DNA from: an uncultured Mediterraneibacter sp.
GTDB taxonomy: Bacteria; Bacillota; Clostridia; Lachnospirales; Lachnospiraceae
Reading direction: 5' to 3'
DNA length: 58,308 nt
Assembly (NCBI GenBank): GCA_944376695.1
Contig: CALWDM010000007.1
Location: 1 to 58,308, forward strand
Both the position numbers and the translations under genes were made by a program. The notes beneath the pieces were generated by a model. The model made no database searches. It was not told the origin of the DNA and was given only the letters and a program-made list of their open reading frames with translations. Position 1 is the first letter of the stretch; every line of letters begins with the position of its first letter. Positions 46,194 to 55,591 of this stretch are shown piece by piece.

Positions 46194-47234
46194 ATGATCA
46201 GAGTTGGGATCATCGGGGCTACCGGCTATGCAGGCGGCGAGCTCGTAAGGATATTATCAGGACATAAAGATGCAGAGATCAAATGGTACGGCTCCCGGAG
46301 CTATATCGATCAGAAATACGCTGATGTATACAGGAATATGTTTCAGATCGTGGACGCGGTCTGCATGGACGACAATATGGAGGAACTTGCTTCCCAGGTG
46401 GATGTGATCTTTACCGCGACGCCCCAGGGGCTGTGCGCCTCCCTTGTAAATGAAGACATCCTCTCAAAGACGAAGATCATAGACTTAAGCGCGGATTTCC
46501 GCCTGAAGGATGTAAAGGTCTATGAGGAGTGGTACAAGATCGAACATAAGGCCCCGCAGTTTATAGAAGAAGCAGTGTACGGCCTGTGCGAGGTGAACCG
46601 GGAGAGCGTAAAAGGCGCAAGGCTGGTGGCAAATCCGGGATGCTATACGACCTGTTCCATCCTCACTGCATATCCTCTTGCAAAGGAAGGGCTCATCGAT
46701 ATGGATACCCTCATCATTGATGCAAAATCAGGTACATCCGGCGCGGGAAGAGGGGCAAAGATCCAGAACCTGTTCTGCGAGGTCAATGAGAATATGAAGG
46801 CATACGGCGTGGCGTCCCACAGGCACACTCCGGAGATCGAGGAGCAGCTCGGCTATGCTGCGGGGAAAACGGTGACCTTAAGCTTTACGCCTCATCTTGT
46901 TCCCATGAACCGGGGTATCCTTGCCACAGAGTATGCAAAGCTGACCAGAGATGTGAGATGGGAAGATGTAAAGGCAGTGTATGATAAGTATTACGAAGAG
47001 GAAAAATTCATCCGCGTGCTGGACAGGGACGTCTGTCCGGAGACAAAATGGGTAGAGGGAAGCAATTACGTGGATATCGGATTTAAGATCGACCCGCGGA
47101 CAAACCGCATCATCATGATGGGCGCCATCGATAACCTGGTCAAAGGCGCGGCGGGACAGGCGATGCAGAACATGAACCTGATGTTCGGATTAAAGGAGAG
47201 CGAGGGGCTGGAGCTCGTACCCATGTTCCCGTAA
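46194..47234 (+). CDS. argC: N-acetyl-gamma-glutamyl-phosphate reductase
   Basis: ArgC reduces N-acetylglutamyl phosphate to the semialdehyde. The 346-aa protein has the NADP-binding GIIGATGYAGGELVRIL, the catalytic Cys in VANPGCYTTCSIL and the His in SHRHTPEIEEQL. Length is standard. RBS AGAAAGGAC. It heads the operon argC-GNAT-argJ-argB-argD. Confidence 0.97.
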   Translation: MIRVGIIGATGYAGGELVRILSGHKDAEIKWYGSRSYIDQKYADVYRNMFQIVDAVCMDDNMEELASQVDVIFTATPQGLCASLVNEDILSKTKIIDLSADFRLKDVKVYEEWYKIEHKAPQFIEEAVYGLCEVNRESVKGARLVANPGCYTTCSILTAYPLAKEGLIDMDTLIIDAKSGTSGAGRGAKIQNLFCEVNENMKAYGVASHRHTPEIEEQLGYAAGKTVTLSFTPHLVPMNRGILATEYAKLTRDVRWEDVKAVYDKYYEEEKFIRVLDRDVCPETKWVEGSNYVDIGFKIDPRTNRIIMMGAIDNLVKGAAGQAMQNMNLMFGLKESEGLELVPMFP

Positions 47235-47318
47235 AGCGCCGGGCAGCAGGCGGCAGAAAAGGGCGATAAAGGAAGAGGATCGCGCCGTATCGACAAAGTC
47301 AGAAAAGGAATGGATACT

Positions 47319-47768
47319 ATGATACGAGTGATGACAATAGAAGATTATGACGGGGTGTACGCCCTGTGGAAGAAGATCCGCGGGTTCGGCATCCGCAGCA
47401 TCGATGATTCCCGGGAAGGGGTGAACCGTTTCCTGAAGCGCAACCCTACCACCAGCGTGGTAGCGGAGAAGGACGGGAAGATCGTGGGGAGCATCCTCTG
47501 CGGGCATGACGGCAGGAGGGGATGCCTGTACCATGTGTGCGTGGATGAGGCGTACCGAAGGCACGGAATCGGCAGGGCGATGGTCGTATTTGCCATGAAG
47601 GCGCTCAAAGAGGAGAAGATCAACAAGGTGTCTCTGATCGCGTTTACGAAAAATGATATCGGAAATGCATTCTGGAATACCATCGGCTGGACAGAGCGCC
47701 TGGACCTGAATTATTATGATTTTACCCTGAATGAAGAGAATATCACTGCATTTAATGAACAGTTGTGA
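47319..47768 (+). CDS. GNAT-family acetyltransferase inside the arginine operon
   Basis: The 149-aa protein has the acetyl-CoA motif VCVDEAYRRHGIGRAMVVFA, with NAFWNTIGWTERLDLNYYDF after it, a YpeA-like layout. The ATG at 47319 is about 9 bases behind AAAAGGA, while the ATG three codons earlier is too close. Its place between argC and argJ suggests an arginine-related substrate, possibly glutamate or another amino acid; argJ already supplies acetylglutamate, so a back-up N-acetylglutamate synthase is only one option. Confidence 0.82.
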   Translation: MIRVMTIEDYDGVYALWKKIRGFGIRSIDDSREGVNRFLKRNPTTSVVAEKDGKIVGSILCGHDGRRGCLYHVCVDEAYRRHGIGRAMVVFAMKALKEEKINKVSLIAFTKNDIGNAFWNTIGWTERLDLNYYDFTLNEENITAFNEQL

Positions 47769-47865
47769 TAAATGAAGAGTAGAAATAAATGAACAACAGA
47801 GATAGATGAACAGCAGAAATAGATGTACAGCAGATATCTGGCAGGCAGATAAAGGAGATGGGCAT

Positions 47866-49095
47866 ATGAGCATAAAAATGATCGATGGCGGAGTCACCGC
47901 CGCAAAGGGCTTTCAGGCGGCAGCCGCGGCTGCGGGCATCAAGTACCAGGGCAGGACGGACATGGCGCTGATCTACAGTGAAAAGCCATGCAAGGCGGCA
48001 GGGACATTTACCACGAATGTGGTGAAAGCAGCTCCCGTGAAATGGGACCGGGCTGTGGTGGAGAGCAAAAAGAAGCCCCAGGCAGTGGTGGTCAATTCCG
48101 GGATCGCCAATGCGTGCACCGGCGAAGAGGGCATGAGATACTGCCGGGAGACCGCGGATGAGGCGGCTGAGATACTGGGGATCGAGAGGGACAGTGTACT
48201 TGTGGGTTCTACCGGGGTCATCGGCATGCAGCTTCCCATGGACAGAGTGCGGGCAGGCATCGCGGTGCTCGCGGCGGCGAAAAAGCCGGATCTGGCGAGC
48301 GGAACGGCAGCCGCTAAGGCGATCATGACGACAGATACGAGGAAAAAAGAAGCGGCAGTATCCTTTGAGATCGGAGGGAAGACTGTGACCATCGGCGGCA
48401 TGGCAAAGGGATCAGGGATGATCCATCCGAATATGTGCACTATGCTCTCCTTTATCACCACAGACGCAAAGATCTCAAAAAAGGCGCTCCAGAAGGCGCT
48501 GAGCGAAGATGTGGAAGACACTTATAACATGATCTCCGTGGATGGGGATACTTCCACGAATGACACGGTGCTTCTGCTGGCAAACGGGATGGCGGGCAAT
48601 GAGAAGATCCGCGTCGGCACCCCGGAGTACGAGACCTTCAAAGAGGCGCTCCACTGTGTCAACGAGACACTGGCAAAGATGATGGCAGGGGACGGCGAGG
48701 GGGCGACCGCCCTTTTCGAGGCAAAGATCATCGGGGCAAAGACAAAGGAACAGGCAAAGACGCTGGCAAAATCCATCGTCTGCTCCAACCTGACGAAAGC
48801 GGCCATCGCGGGCCATGACGCCAACTGGGGGCGCATCCTCTGCGCGATGGGATACTCGGGGGCGGAGTTTGACCCGGAGAAGGCAGACCTGTACTTTGAG
48901 AGCGCTGCCGGGAAGCTGAAGATCATCGAGAATGGCACAGCTACGGATTACAGCGAGGAGAAGGCGACGGAGATCCTCTCCCAGCCGGAGGTGACCGCGG
49001 TCGCGGACATCAAAGAAGGAAATGAGGAGGCAGCGGCATGGGGCTGCGACCTGACACACGGATATATTGAGATCAACGCAGATTACAGAAGCTGA
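47866..49095 (+). CDS. argJ: Glutamate N-acetyltransferase / ornithine acetyltransferase
   Basis: ArgJ moves acetyl from acetylornithine to glutamate and, in many bacteria, also uses acetyl-CoA. The 409-aa precursor has the self-cleavage site in [13 protein letters not shown], where the Thr becomes the new N-terminal nucleophile; the residue before it is Cys rather than the usual Ala. [18 protein letters not shown] and [18 protein letters not shown] are also typical. The ATG at 47866 follows AAAGGAG. Confidence 0.96.
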   Translation: MSIKMIDGGVTAAKGFQAAAAAAGIKYQGRTDMALIYSEKPCKAAGTFTTNVVKAAPVKWDRAVVESKKKPQAVVVNSGIANACTGEEGMRYCRETADEAAEILGIERDSVLVGSTGVIGMQLPMDRVRAGIAVLAAAKKPDLASGTAAAKAIMTTDTRKKEAAVSFEIGGKTVTIGGMAKGSGMIHPNMCTMLSFITTDAKISKKALQKALSEDVEDTYNMISVDGDTSTNDTVLLLANGMAGNEKIRVGTPEYETFKEALHCVNETLAKMMAGDGEGATALFEAKIIGAKTKEQAKTLAKSIVCSNLTKAAIAGHDANWGRILCAMGYSGAEFDPEKADLYFESAAGKLKIIENGTATDYSEEKATEILSQPEVTAVADIKEGNEEAAAWGCDLTHGYIEINADYRS

Positions 49096-49111
49096 TCAGC
49101 AGGAGGGTATT

Positions 49112-50011
49112 ATGAACGAAAATATGCAGAAATACCTGGACAAGGCGCAGGTGCTCATCGAGGCCCTGCCCTATATCCAGCGCTTTAACAGAAAGATCAT
49201 TGTAGTGAAATACGGCGGCAGCGCCATGGTAGATGAGAGCTTAAAGGAGCGGGTGATCCAGGACGTGACGCTCCTGAAGCTCTGCGGTTTCAAGCCCATT
49301 ATCGTACACGGCGGCGGCAAGGAGATCAGCAAATGGGTCGGAAAGGTCGGCATGGAGCCGAAATTCATCAACGGGCTTCGCGTGACGGATGAAGAGACTA
49401 TGGAAGTGGCTGAGATGGTGCTGGGCAGGGTGAATAAAAGCCTGGTCCAGCTTGTGGAGAGCCTGGGCGTGCGCGCCATCGGCATCAGCGGAAAAGACGG
49501 GGCGCTTCTGAAGGTAGAGAAAAAATATTCCGAGGGGCAGGACATCGGATATGTGGGCGAGATCAAAGAAGTGAACGCCCAGATCCTCTATGATCTTCTG
49601 GAGAAAGATTTTCTCCCGATCGTCTGCCCAGTAGGACTGGATGACGAGTACAATACATATAATATCAATGCGGACGACGCGGCGTGCGCCATCGCCCGCG
49701 CCATGAAAGCGGAGAAGCTGGCGTTCCTGACGGATATCGAGGGCGTGTACAAGGATCCGGACGACCCGTCCACCCTGATCTCCGAGCTCGAGGTGGCTGA
49801 GGCGAAGAAGCTGATGGCTGACGGCTATATCGGCGGCGGCATGCTGCCCAAGCTCCAGAACTGTATCGACGCCATTGAGAACGGCGTGTCCAGGGTCCAT
49901 ATCCTGGACGGGCGTATCCCCCACTGCCTCCTCCTTGAGATCTTCACGAACAAGGGGATCGGGACAGCTATATTGAACAGTCAGGAAAGCAGGTATTATC
50001 ATGGTGAATGA
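49112..50011 (+). CDS. argB: N-acetylglutamate kinase
   Basis: ArgB phosphorylates N-acetylglutamate. The 299-aa protein has [21 protein letters not shown], and [18 protein letters not shown]. An N-terminal helix of about 25 residues before KIIVVKYGG is the feature of arginine-inhibited hexameric enzymes, fitting with the acetyl cycle made by ArgJ. The ATG at 49112 follows AGGAGGG. Its end overlaps argD by 11 bases. Confidence 0.97.
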   Translation: MNENMQKYLDKAQVLIEALPYIQRFNRKIIVVKYGGSAMVDESLKERVIQDVTLLKLCGFKPIIVHGGGKEISKWVGKVGMEPKFINGLRVTDEETMEVAEMVLGRVNKSLVQLVESLGVRAIGISGKDGALLKVEKKYSEGQDIGYVGEIKEVNAQILYDLLEKDFLPIVCPVGLDDEYNTYNINADDAACAIARAMKAEKLAFLTDIEGVYKDPDDPSTLISELEVAEAKKLMADGYIGGGMLPKLQNCIDAIENGVSRVHILDGRIPHCLLLEIFTNKGIGTAILNSQESRYYHGE

Positions 50012-51182
50012 AAAGATCAAAGCAGCGGAAGAAAATCTGATCCACGTATACAACCGTTTCCCCATCGCGCTTGACCACGGCGAGGGAATGTACGTGTATG
50101 ACACAGAGGGAAAAGAGTATCTGGACTTTGCGGCAGGGTTTGCCGTGACAGGGCTGGGATACGATAATAAAGAACTGAATGAAGCATTAAAAGCGCAGAT
50201 CGATAAACTGTACCACATATCAAACCTTTACTATCACGAGAGCTGCGGCGAGGCTGCGCGTGAGCTGAACCGGATCTCCGGCATGGACCGGGTATTCTTT
50301 ACCAACAGCGGGAGCGAGGCCAACGAGGGCGCCCTCAAGGCGGCGAGACGCTACGCGTACACAAAAGGCACGGGCCGGTATGAGTTTATCGCCATGGAGC
50401 ATTCCTTCCACGGCAGGAGCTTCGGCGCGGTGTCCGTCACAGGGCACGGACCGTACAGGGAGCCTTTCGAGCCGCTGGTGCCGGGTGTGAAGTTCGCCAA
50501 GTTTAACGATCTGGACAGCGTGAAGGCGCTTGTCAGCGACAAGACCTGCGCGATCATCCTGGAGCCCCTCCAGGGCGAGGGCGGGATCAACCTTGCCACA
50601 CAGGAATTTATGGAAGGGATCCGCAGGATCTGCGATGAGAATGACCTCCTCATGATCTGCGATGAAGTCCAGTGCGGCATGGGGCGCACGGGGACCATGT
50701 TCGCATGGCAGGGATTCGGCGTGAAGCCGGACATCCTGACTATGGCAAAGGAGATCGGGAACGGAATCCCTGTGGGCGCATTCGCCATGACAGAGCGGGT
50801 GGCGGGATATTCCCTGAAACCCGGGGACCACGGGGCAACCTACGGCGGGAACCCGCTGGCATGTACTGCGGTAAAAACTGTGATCAAAATTTTTGAACGG
50901 GACGATATCGTAGGGCACGTCAATCAGGTAGCCCCGTACCTCACGAAGCGTCTGGACGAGCTTGTGGGAGAGATGGACTGCGTCACAGAGCGAAAAGGCA
51001 AGGGACTGATGCAGGGCATCGTGGTCACAAAGCCGCTTGCGGAAGTTAACCGGAAAGCAATCGAAGAAGGGCTTCTGATCATCCAGGCGGAAGGGAATGT
51101 ATTCCGCTTTGTGCCGCCGCTGATCGTGGAGGAGAAGCATATCGATGAGATGATCGGGAAGCTGAAGCGGGCGTTGTCTTAA
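50001..51182 (+). CDS. argD: Acetylornithine aminotransferase
   Basis: ArgD makes acetylornithine from the semialdehyde with glutamate as donor. The 393-aa PLP enzyme has [49 protein letters not shown] and the PLP-binding Lys in [15 protein letters not shown]. It starts inside argB, so translation is coupled. The operon ends without argF or argH, which must lie elsewhere. Confidence 0.96.
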   Translation: MVNEKIKAAEENLIHVYNRFPIALDHGEGMYVYDTEGKEYLDFAAGFAVTGLGYDNKELNEALKAQIDKLYHISNLYYHESCGEAARELNRISGMDRVFFTNSGSEANEGALKAARRYAYTKGTGRYEFIAMEHSFHGRSFGAVSVTGHGPYREPFEPLVPGVKFAKFNDLDSVKALVSDKTCAIILEPLQGEGGINLATQEFMEGIRRICDENDLLMICDEVQCGMGRTGTMFAWQGFGVKPDILTMAKEIGNGIPVGAFAMTERVAGYSLKPGDHGATYGGNPLACTAVKTVIKIFERDDIVGHVNQVAPYLTKRLDELVGEMDCVTERKGKGLMQGIVVTKPLAEVNRKAIEEGLLIIQAEGNVFRFVPPLIVEEKHIDEMIGKLKRALS

Positions 51183-51295
51183 CCAGGAGAGGTACACAGC
51201 GGCACAGACAAACTGTGGAACAGGACAGGAATAAGAAACCGGCCAGGGGACATACTAAGGGAAAAGCAGGCATAAACTGCATGGAGGTATGGAAC

Positions 51296-51727
51296 ATGGC
51301 TGGTTTTTTTATTGCCCTGATCTCCGGGGCGCTTATGAGCATACAGGGAGTATTTAACACACAGGTCACAAAGACAACCGGAGTGTGGGTCAGCAACGGC
51401 TGGGTGCAGATCACGGCGTTCGCCGTCTGTCTGGCGGCGTGGCTGTTTACCGGGCGGGACAGTGTCTCTGCCATCGCAAAGGTAGAGCCAAAGTATATGC
51501 TGCTGGGCGGGGCGATCGGCGCTGTGATCACATGGACTGTGATAAAGAGCGTTGCGGCGCTGGGGCCTGCGAAGTCTGCGCTCCTCATTGTCATCGCCCA
51601 GCTCGCGGTATCGTATCTCATCCAGCTCTTCGGAATGTTTGGCATGGACAGAGAGCCGTTCTCCTGGCGGAAACTGGGCGGGCTCCTTGTGGCAGTGATC
51701 GGGATCGCGGTATTTCAGTGGGAGTAG
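51296..51727 (+). CDS. DMT-superfamily membrane protein, YdcZ (DUF606) type
   Basis: The 143-aa protein has about five hydrophobic segments, beginning GFFIALISGALMSIQGVFNT and ending GGLLVAVIGIAVFQWE, the small YdcZ group of drug/metabolite transporters. The ATG at 51296 is 8 bases behind GGAGG; the frame continues upstream but there is no site. It follows argD by 113 bases. Substrate unknown. Confidence 0.85.
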   Translation: MAGFFIALISGALMSIQGVFNTQVTKTTGVWVSNGWVQITAFAVCLAAWLFTGRDSVSAIAKVEPKYMLLGGAIGAVITWTVIKSVAALGPAKSALLIVIAQLAVSYLIQLFGMFGMDREPFSWRKLGGLLVAVIGIAVFQWE

Positions 51728-51754
51728 GATAAGCAGGGGATTATTGCAGACATA

Positions 51755-51791
51755 TGTAATAAATCTGTAACAATCTGTTAATACCGTAACA
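51755..51791 (+). promoter_or_regulatory. Tandem TGTWA repeats, candidate response-regulator boxes
   Basis: TGTAAT (51755), TGTAAC (51766), TGTTAA (51776) and CGTAAC (51785) recur in the same orientation at 9-11-base steps, on one face of the helix. The first two fit TGTWAH-N5-TGTWAH, the box of WalR/PhoP-type regulators. They end 17 bases before the -35, and an OmpR-type regulator gene is the second gene downstream. Confidence 0.6.
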
Positions 51792-51807
51792 AAGAATTAA
51801 TTGTCTA

Positions 51808-51836
51808 TTGTAATTTTGATAAAAATTCGTTACAAT
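51808..51836 (+). promoter_or_regulatory. Promoter of the comEA operon
   Basis: TTGTAA (51808-51813), a 17-base spacer and TACAAT (51831-51836). GTTACAATGTTAC (51829-51841) overlaps the -10 and may be another regulator contact. Confidence 0.65.
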
Positions 51837-51893
51837 GTTACTGTCCGGCATAAAAGGGGTAACTCTCCCGGTTTGAGAACTGTGGAGAAAAAT

Positions 51894-52505
51894 ATGCATG
51901 ACAGAATGAAAAAAAGGAAGGCAGTATGGTTTTCGGTCCTGGCAGCCGCGCTCGTAACTGCGGGATGTGCCGGGAAGGGTGAAGAGAGCCTGGAAGAGCT
52001 GTCAGTCTCTGCTGAGAGCGAGACGGAAGAAGAGGGAGCTGCCCCGCAGGAAGAACAGGAGCCTGCGGAGACAGTCTATGTCTATGTGTGCGGGGCAGTC
52101 AATGCTCCCGGGGTATATGAATTAAATGAGGATGCCCGTGTATTTGAAGCGATCACTCTCGCCGGCGGCATGACGGCGGAGGCGGCGCCTGAGGCGGTAA
52201 GCCAGGCCCGGACCGTGGCGGACGGGGAACAGATCTATGTCCCCACAGTCCAGGAGGTTCAGATGCAGGGCTCCGGGGTTGAAGATATCGTAACCGGAAA
52301 TGCGGACGTAAACGGGAAAGTAAATATTAATACAGCCGGAAAAGAGGAACTCATGACCCTGACAGGGATCGGAGAGGCAAAGGCTCAGAGCATCCTGGAC
52401 TACCGTGAGGAGCACGGCCGGTTCGGGAGCATTGAGGATCTGATGCTGATCGAGGGAATCAAAGAAGGAGTATTTAATAAAATAAAAGAAGACATAACGA
52501 TTTGA
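51894..52505 (+). CDS. comEA: ComEA-like DNA-binding protein, probable lipoprotein
   Basis: ComEA binds incoming DNA outside the membrane for natural transformation. The 203-aa protein has a signal sequence (MKKRKAVWFSVLAAALVTAG) that ends at a lipobox-like TAGC, an acidic linker, an SLBB domain (VYVYVCGAVNAPGVYELNED) and two helix-hairpin-helix motifs (VNINTAGKEELMTLTGIGEA, GRFGSIEDLMLIEGIKEGVF). Bacillus ComEA has a membrane helix instead of a lipid anchor. The ATG at 51894 follows TGGAGAAA. Confidence 0.9.
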   Translation: MHDRMKKRKAVWFSVLAAALVTAGCAGKGEESLEELSVSAESETEEEGAAPQEEQEPAETVYVYVCGAVNAPGVYELNEDARVFEAITLAGGMTAEAAPEAVSQARTVADGEQIYVPTVQEVQMQGSGVEDIVTGNADVNGKVNINTAGKEELMTLTGIGEAKAQSILDYREEHGRFGSIEDLMLIEGIKEGVFNKIKEDITI

Positions 52506-52529
52506 AGACAGGGAGTCAGACAGAGGAGT

Positions 52530-53216
52530 ATGAGTAAGAAGATATTGGTGGTAGACGATGAAAAACTGATCGTAAAAGGGATCCGGTTCAGCCTGGAGCA
52601 GGAGGGCATGGAAGTGGACTGTGCTTATGACGGCGAGGAAGCGCTGGAGTGCGCGAGAAACTGCGAGTATGACCTGGTGCTCCTGGACGTCATGCTTCCG
52701 AAGCTGGACGGATTCCAGGTATGCCAGCAGATCAGGGAGTTTTCCGATATGCCGATCGTGATGCTGACAGCGAAAAGTGAAGACATGGACAAAATCCTGG
52801 GACTTGAGTACGGCGCGGACGACTATATCACCAAGCCGTTCAATATCCTCGAGGTGAAGGCGAGGATCAAGGCGATCATGCGGCGCACTTCGAAGAAGAA
52901 GGAGCCTGCGGGAAGCCCGGTGCTCATCAAGGGCAATATGAAGATCGACTGCGAGAGCCGCCGCGTGTTTATCGGGGAGAGGGAGATCAACCTCACGGCA
53001 AAAGAATTTGACGTGCTGGAGCTGCTCGCCATGAACCCGAACAAGGTGTACAGCAGGGAAAACCTTTTAAACCTTGTGTGGGGATATGATTATCCGGGAG
53101 ACGCGAGGACAGTCGATGTGCATATCCGGCGTCTGCGGGAAAAGATCGAGATGAACCCGAGCGAACCGAAATATGTACATACAAAGTGGGGAGTGGGTTA
53201 TTATTTCCAGGGTTAA
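52530..53216 (+). CDS. OmpR/PhoB-family response regulator
   Basis: The 228-aa protein has a receiver domain with the phospho-acceptor Asp in LVLLDVMLPKLDG, the Lys in DDYITKPFNILEVKAR, and a winged-helix domain (NLTAKEFDVLELLAMNPNKV, GDARTVDVHIRRLREKIEMN). It is paired with the kinase that overlaps it. The TGTWA repeats before comEA could be its own target. RBS is weak (GAGGAG). Confidence 0.95.
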   Translation: MSKKILVVDDEKLIVKGIRFSLEQEGMEVDCAYDGEEALECARNCEYDLVLLDVMLPKLDGFQVCQQIREFSDMPIVMLTAKSEDMDKILGLEYGADDYITKPFNILEVKARIKAIMRRTSKKKEPAGSPVLIKGNMKIDCESRRVFIGEREINLTAKEFDVLELLAMNPNKVYSRENLLNLVWGYDYPGDARTVDVHIRRLREKIEMNPSEPKYVHTKWGVGYYFQG

Positions 53217-54648
53217 TCGTCAGTTTACATTCAGAGACAGGATCTTTAAAAATATGCGGTTCCGTTTTATCCTGTCCGCCATGCTGGCAGGGCTCCTGCC
53301 ATGCCTGGCGGCTCTTTTCGGGATCGTGAAATTCTATGAGTCGCGCGCGGTGGAACTTCGCACCGCGGAAATCCAGAACCAGTGCACCATACTGTGCAAC
53401 CAGCTGAATAATTACGGATATCTGTCAGATACGTCCTCAGAGGTCATTAATAGCAGCCTTACCCAGCTGACCAATATTTATAACGGGCGGGTCATGGTCA
53501 TTGATAAAGACCTCAGGGTAATCAAAGATACATACAGCCTGGATGAGGGCAAGACGGATGTGTCGGAAAATGTTGTCCGCTGTATGAAAGGCGAGAGGAC
53601 AAATTTTTATGACAGGACCAACCATTATATCGAGGTGACTTCCCCCATTGTGGAGAGCGGGGGAGAGAAAGTGCTGGGTGTGATGCTTGCCAGTGTTTCC
53701 ACAGATAATATCGAGACGACAAAGCAGGTGCTGTATACCCACGGCGGGGTGATCGTTGGGATCGCCATGATCCTTCTTGCCATGCTCAGCGTGTTCCTGG
53801 CAGACCGGATGGTGCGGCCCATCCACAAGATCACAGGGGCCATCGAAAACGTGACAGAAGGGTACAGCGACGATGTGCTCCATGTGGATACATTTACAGA
53901 GACAAGGCAGCTGAGCGAAGCGTTTAATAAAATGCTCGGAAGGCTGAAGCTCCTGGATGAGTCCAGGGAAGAGTTCGTATCCAATGTGTCCCATGAGCTG
54001 AAGACGCCTATGACGTCTATGAAGGTTCTGGCGGATTCGCTCCTGGAGCAGGACAATGTGCCGGTGGAGATGTACCAGGAGTTCATGCAGGATATCGCGA
54101 AGGAGATCGACCGGGAGAACCAGATCATCACAGACCTGCTCTCCCTTGTGAAGATGGACCGGTCAGGCCAGACGATGAACATCCGGACCATGAATATCAA
54201 TGATCTGCTGGAACAGATCCTGAAACGGTTAAAGCCGATCGCGGAGAAGAAAAATGTAGAGATGGTCATGGAGACCTTCCGGCCTGTGAATGCGGAGATC
54301 GATGAGACAAAATTTACCCTTGCCGTATCAAACCTTGTGGAAAATGCCATTAAATATAACCATGAGAACGGATGGGTCCATGTCTCCCTGAATGCGGACC
54401 ACAAGTATTTTTATGTGAAGGTGGAGGACTCGGGGATCGGGATCCCGGAGCAGGACCAGGCGCATATATTTGAGAGGTTTTACCGTGTGGACAAGTCCCA
54501 TTCCCGGGAGATCGGAGGGACAGGGCTTGGGCTTTCCATCGCAAGGAATGCGGTCCTCGTGCACCGCGGCTCCATCAAAGTATACAGCAACGAGGGAGAG
54601 GGGACCACGTTCACAGTCCGGATCCCTCTTACCTACCTGGCAGCATAG
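53173..54648 (+). CDS. Membrane sensor histidine kinase
   Basis: The protein (up to 491 aa) has two membrane segments (about 30-55 and 190-210 in the longest form) around an extracellular sensor of ~130 residues, a HAMP region, the phospho-His in FVSNVSHELKTPMTSMKVLA, and an ATPase domain with NLVENAIKYN, VEDSGIGIPEQ and GGTGLGLSIA. The start is unclear: the ATG at 53173 lacks a site, GGGGAG fits an ATT at 53200, and an ATG at 53254 is just before the first membrane segment. All overlap or closely follow the regulator gene. Confidence 0.93.
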   Translation: MYIQSGEWVIISRVNRQFTFRDRIFKNMRFRFILSAMLAGLLPCLAALFGIVKFYESRAVELRTAEIQNQCTILCNQLNNYGYLSDTSSEVINSSLTQLTNIYNGRVMVIDKDLRVIKDTYSLDEGKTDVSENVVRCMKGERTNFYDRTNHYIEVTSPIVESGGEKVLGVMLASVSTDNIETTKQVLYTHGGVIVGIAMILLAMLSVFLADRMVRPIHKITGAIENVTEGYSDDVLHVDTFTETRQLSEAFNKMLGRLKLLDESREEFVSNVSHELKTPMTSMKVLADSLLEQDNVPVEMYQEFMQDIAKEIDRENQIITDLLSLVKMDRSGQTMNIRTMNINDLLEQILKRLKPIAEKKNVEMVMETFRPVNAEIDETKFTLAVSNLVENAIKYNHENGWVHVSLNADHKYFYVKVEDSGIGIPEQDQAHIFERFYRVDKSHSREIGGTGLGLSIARNAVLVHRGSIKVYSNEGEGTTFTVRIPLTYLAA

Positions 54649-54659
54649 GAGGGAAAGAG

Positions 54660-55583
54660 ATGAAAAGAAAGATCATGCTTTTTGCCGGATGTGTATTTAT
54701 ATCCGTCATGCTTGCCTCATGCGGGAAACGCACAGATGTAGGGAAAGAGGACCCGTTTATCTACTGTCTGAACGAAGACAGAACGGGACTTATCAAGGTC
54801 TTATATGAGTTCCCTGAGGGAGATGCCGAAGAGACGGCCAGGACAGTGCTGGAGGAACTGAAAGAACCGGCAGAAGAGATTGAGTATACAGCCCCTATCC
54901 CAAAGGAAGTCAAAGTTCAGGAATGTCAGCTCAGAGGAACGATCCTGGACGTGGATTTTAACAGCGCATACCTGGAAATGGGCTCCCTGGAAGAAAAAAT
55001 GGTGAGGGCTGCTGTGGTCCAGTCTCTGGTCCTGATCGACGGGGTCAATGCGGTGTCGTTCACCGTGGACGGGGAAATGCTGGAGGACAGTTCAGGTTTT
55101 CCCGTGGGGCTGATGAATGCGGATGATTTTGTGGAAAATACCGGTTCATCGCCCACTGCCTATCAGACGGATACCCTGACCCTTTATTTCGCGGATAAAG
55201 AAGGGAACCGGCTTGTCCCGCAGAAAGTCGATGTGAGGTACAGCAGCAATGTATCGCGGGATAAACTGATCGTGGAGAAACTCATGCAGGGGCCTGCCGG
55301 GAGCGGCGCTTATCCGACGGTCAACCCGGATGCAAACCTTTTGAGCGTAACGATTAAGGACGGGATCTGTTACGTGAATTTTGACAGCACGTTTCTTACA
55401 GGGGCTTATGACGTGCTGCCGGAAGTGACAGTGTATTCGATCGTGAATTCTCTGGTCGGGGGAACAGAGGCGCAGAAAGTGCAGATCACGATCAACGGGG
55501 AAACGGATGCAAAGTATATGGAGACAGTGGATCTGTCCCAGCCTCTTGAGGCAAAAGAAGAACTGGTCGCAGCCGAAGAATAA
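54660..55583 (+). CDS. GerMN-domain lipoprotein
   Basis: The 307-aa protein has a signal peptide ending in a lipobox (ISVMLASCGKR, Cys at residue 21), then two GerMN domains at about 35-155 and 165-290 (VRAAVVQSLVLIDGVNAVSF, VEKLMQGPAGSGAYPTVNPD, VTVYSIVNSLVGGTEAQKVQ). GerM of Bacillus is a sporulation/germination protein; similar proteins near two-component systems (LpqB type) affect signalling. It follows the kinase by 11 bases, so it might modulate that sensor. RBS GGAGGGAAAG. Confidence 0.9.
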   Translation: MKRKIMLFAGCVFISVMLASCGKRTDVGKEDPFIYCLNEDRTGLIKVLYEFPEGDAEETARTVLEELKEPAEEIEYTAPIPKEVKVQECQLRGTILDVDFNSAYLEMGSLEEKMVRAAVVQSLVLIDGVNAVSFTVDGEMLEDSSGFPVGLMNADDFVENTGSSPTAYQTDTLTLYFADKEGNRLVPQKVDVRYSSNVSRDKLIVEKLMQGPAGSGAYPTVNPDANLLSVTIKDGICYVNFDSTFLTGAYDVLPEVTVYSIVNSLVGGTEAQKVQITINGETDAKYMETVDLSQPLEAKEELVAAEE

Positions 55584-55591
55584 AAAGAAGA

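Noticed and set aside
49241-51197. Two ~325-codon minus-strand open frames across argB and argD
   Set aside because: Both are antisense to well-identified genes and show low-complexity, family-less sequences.
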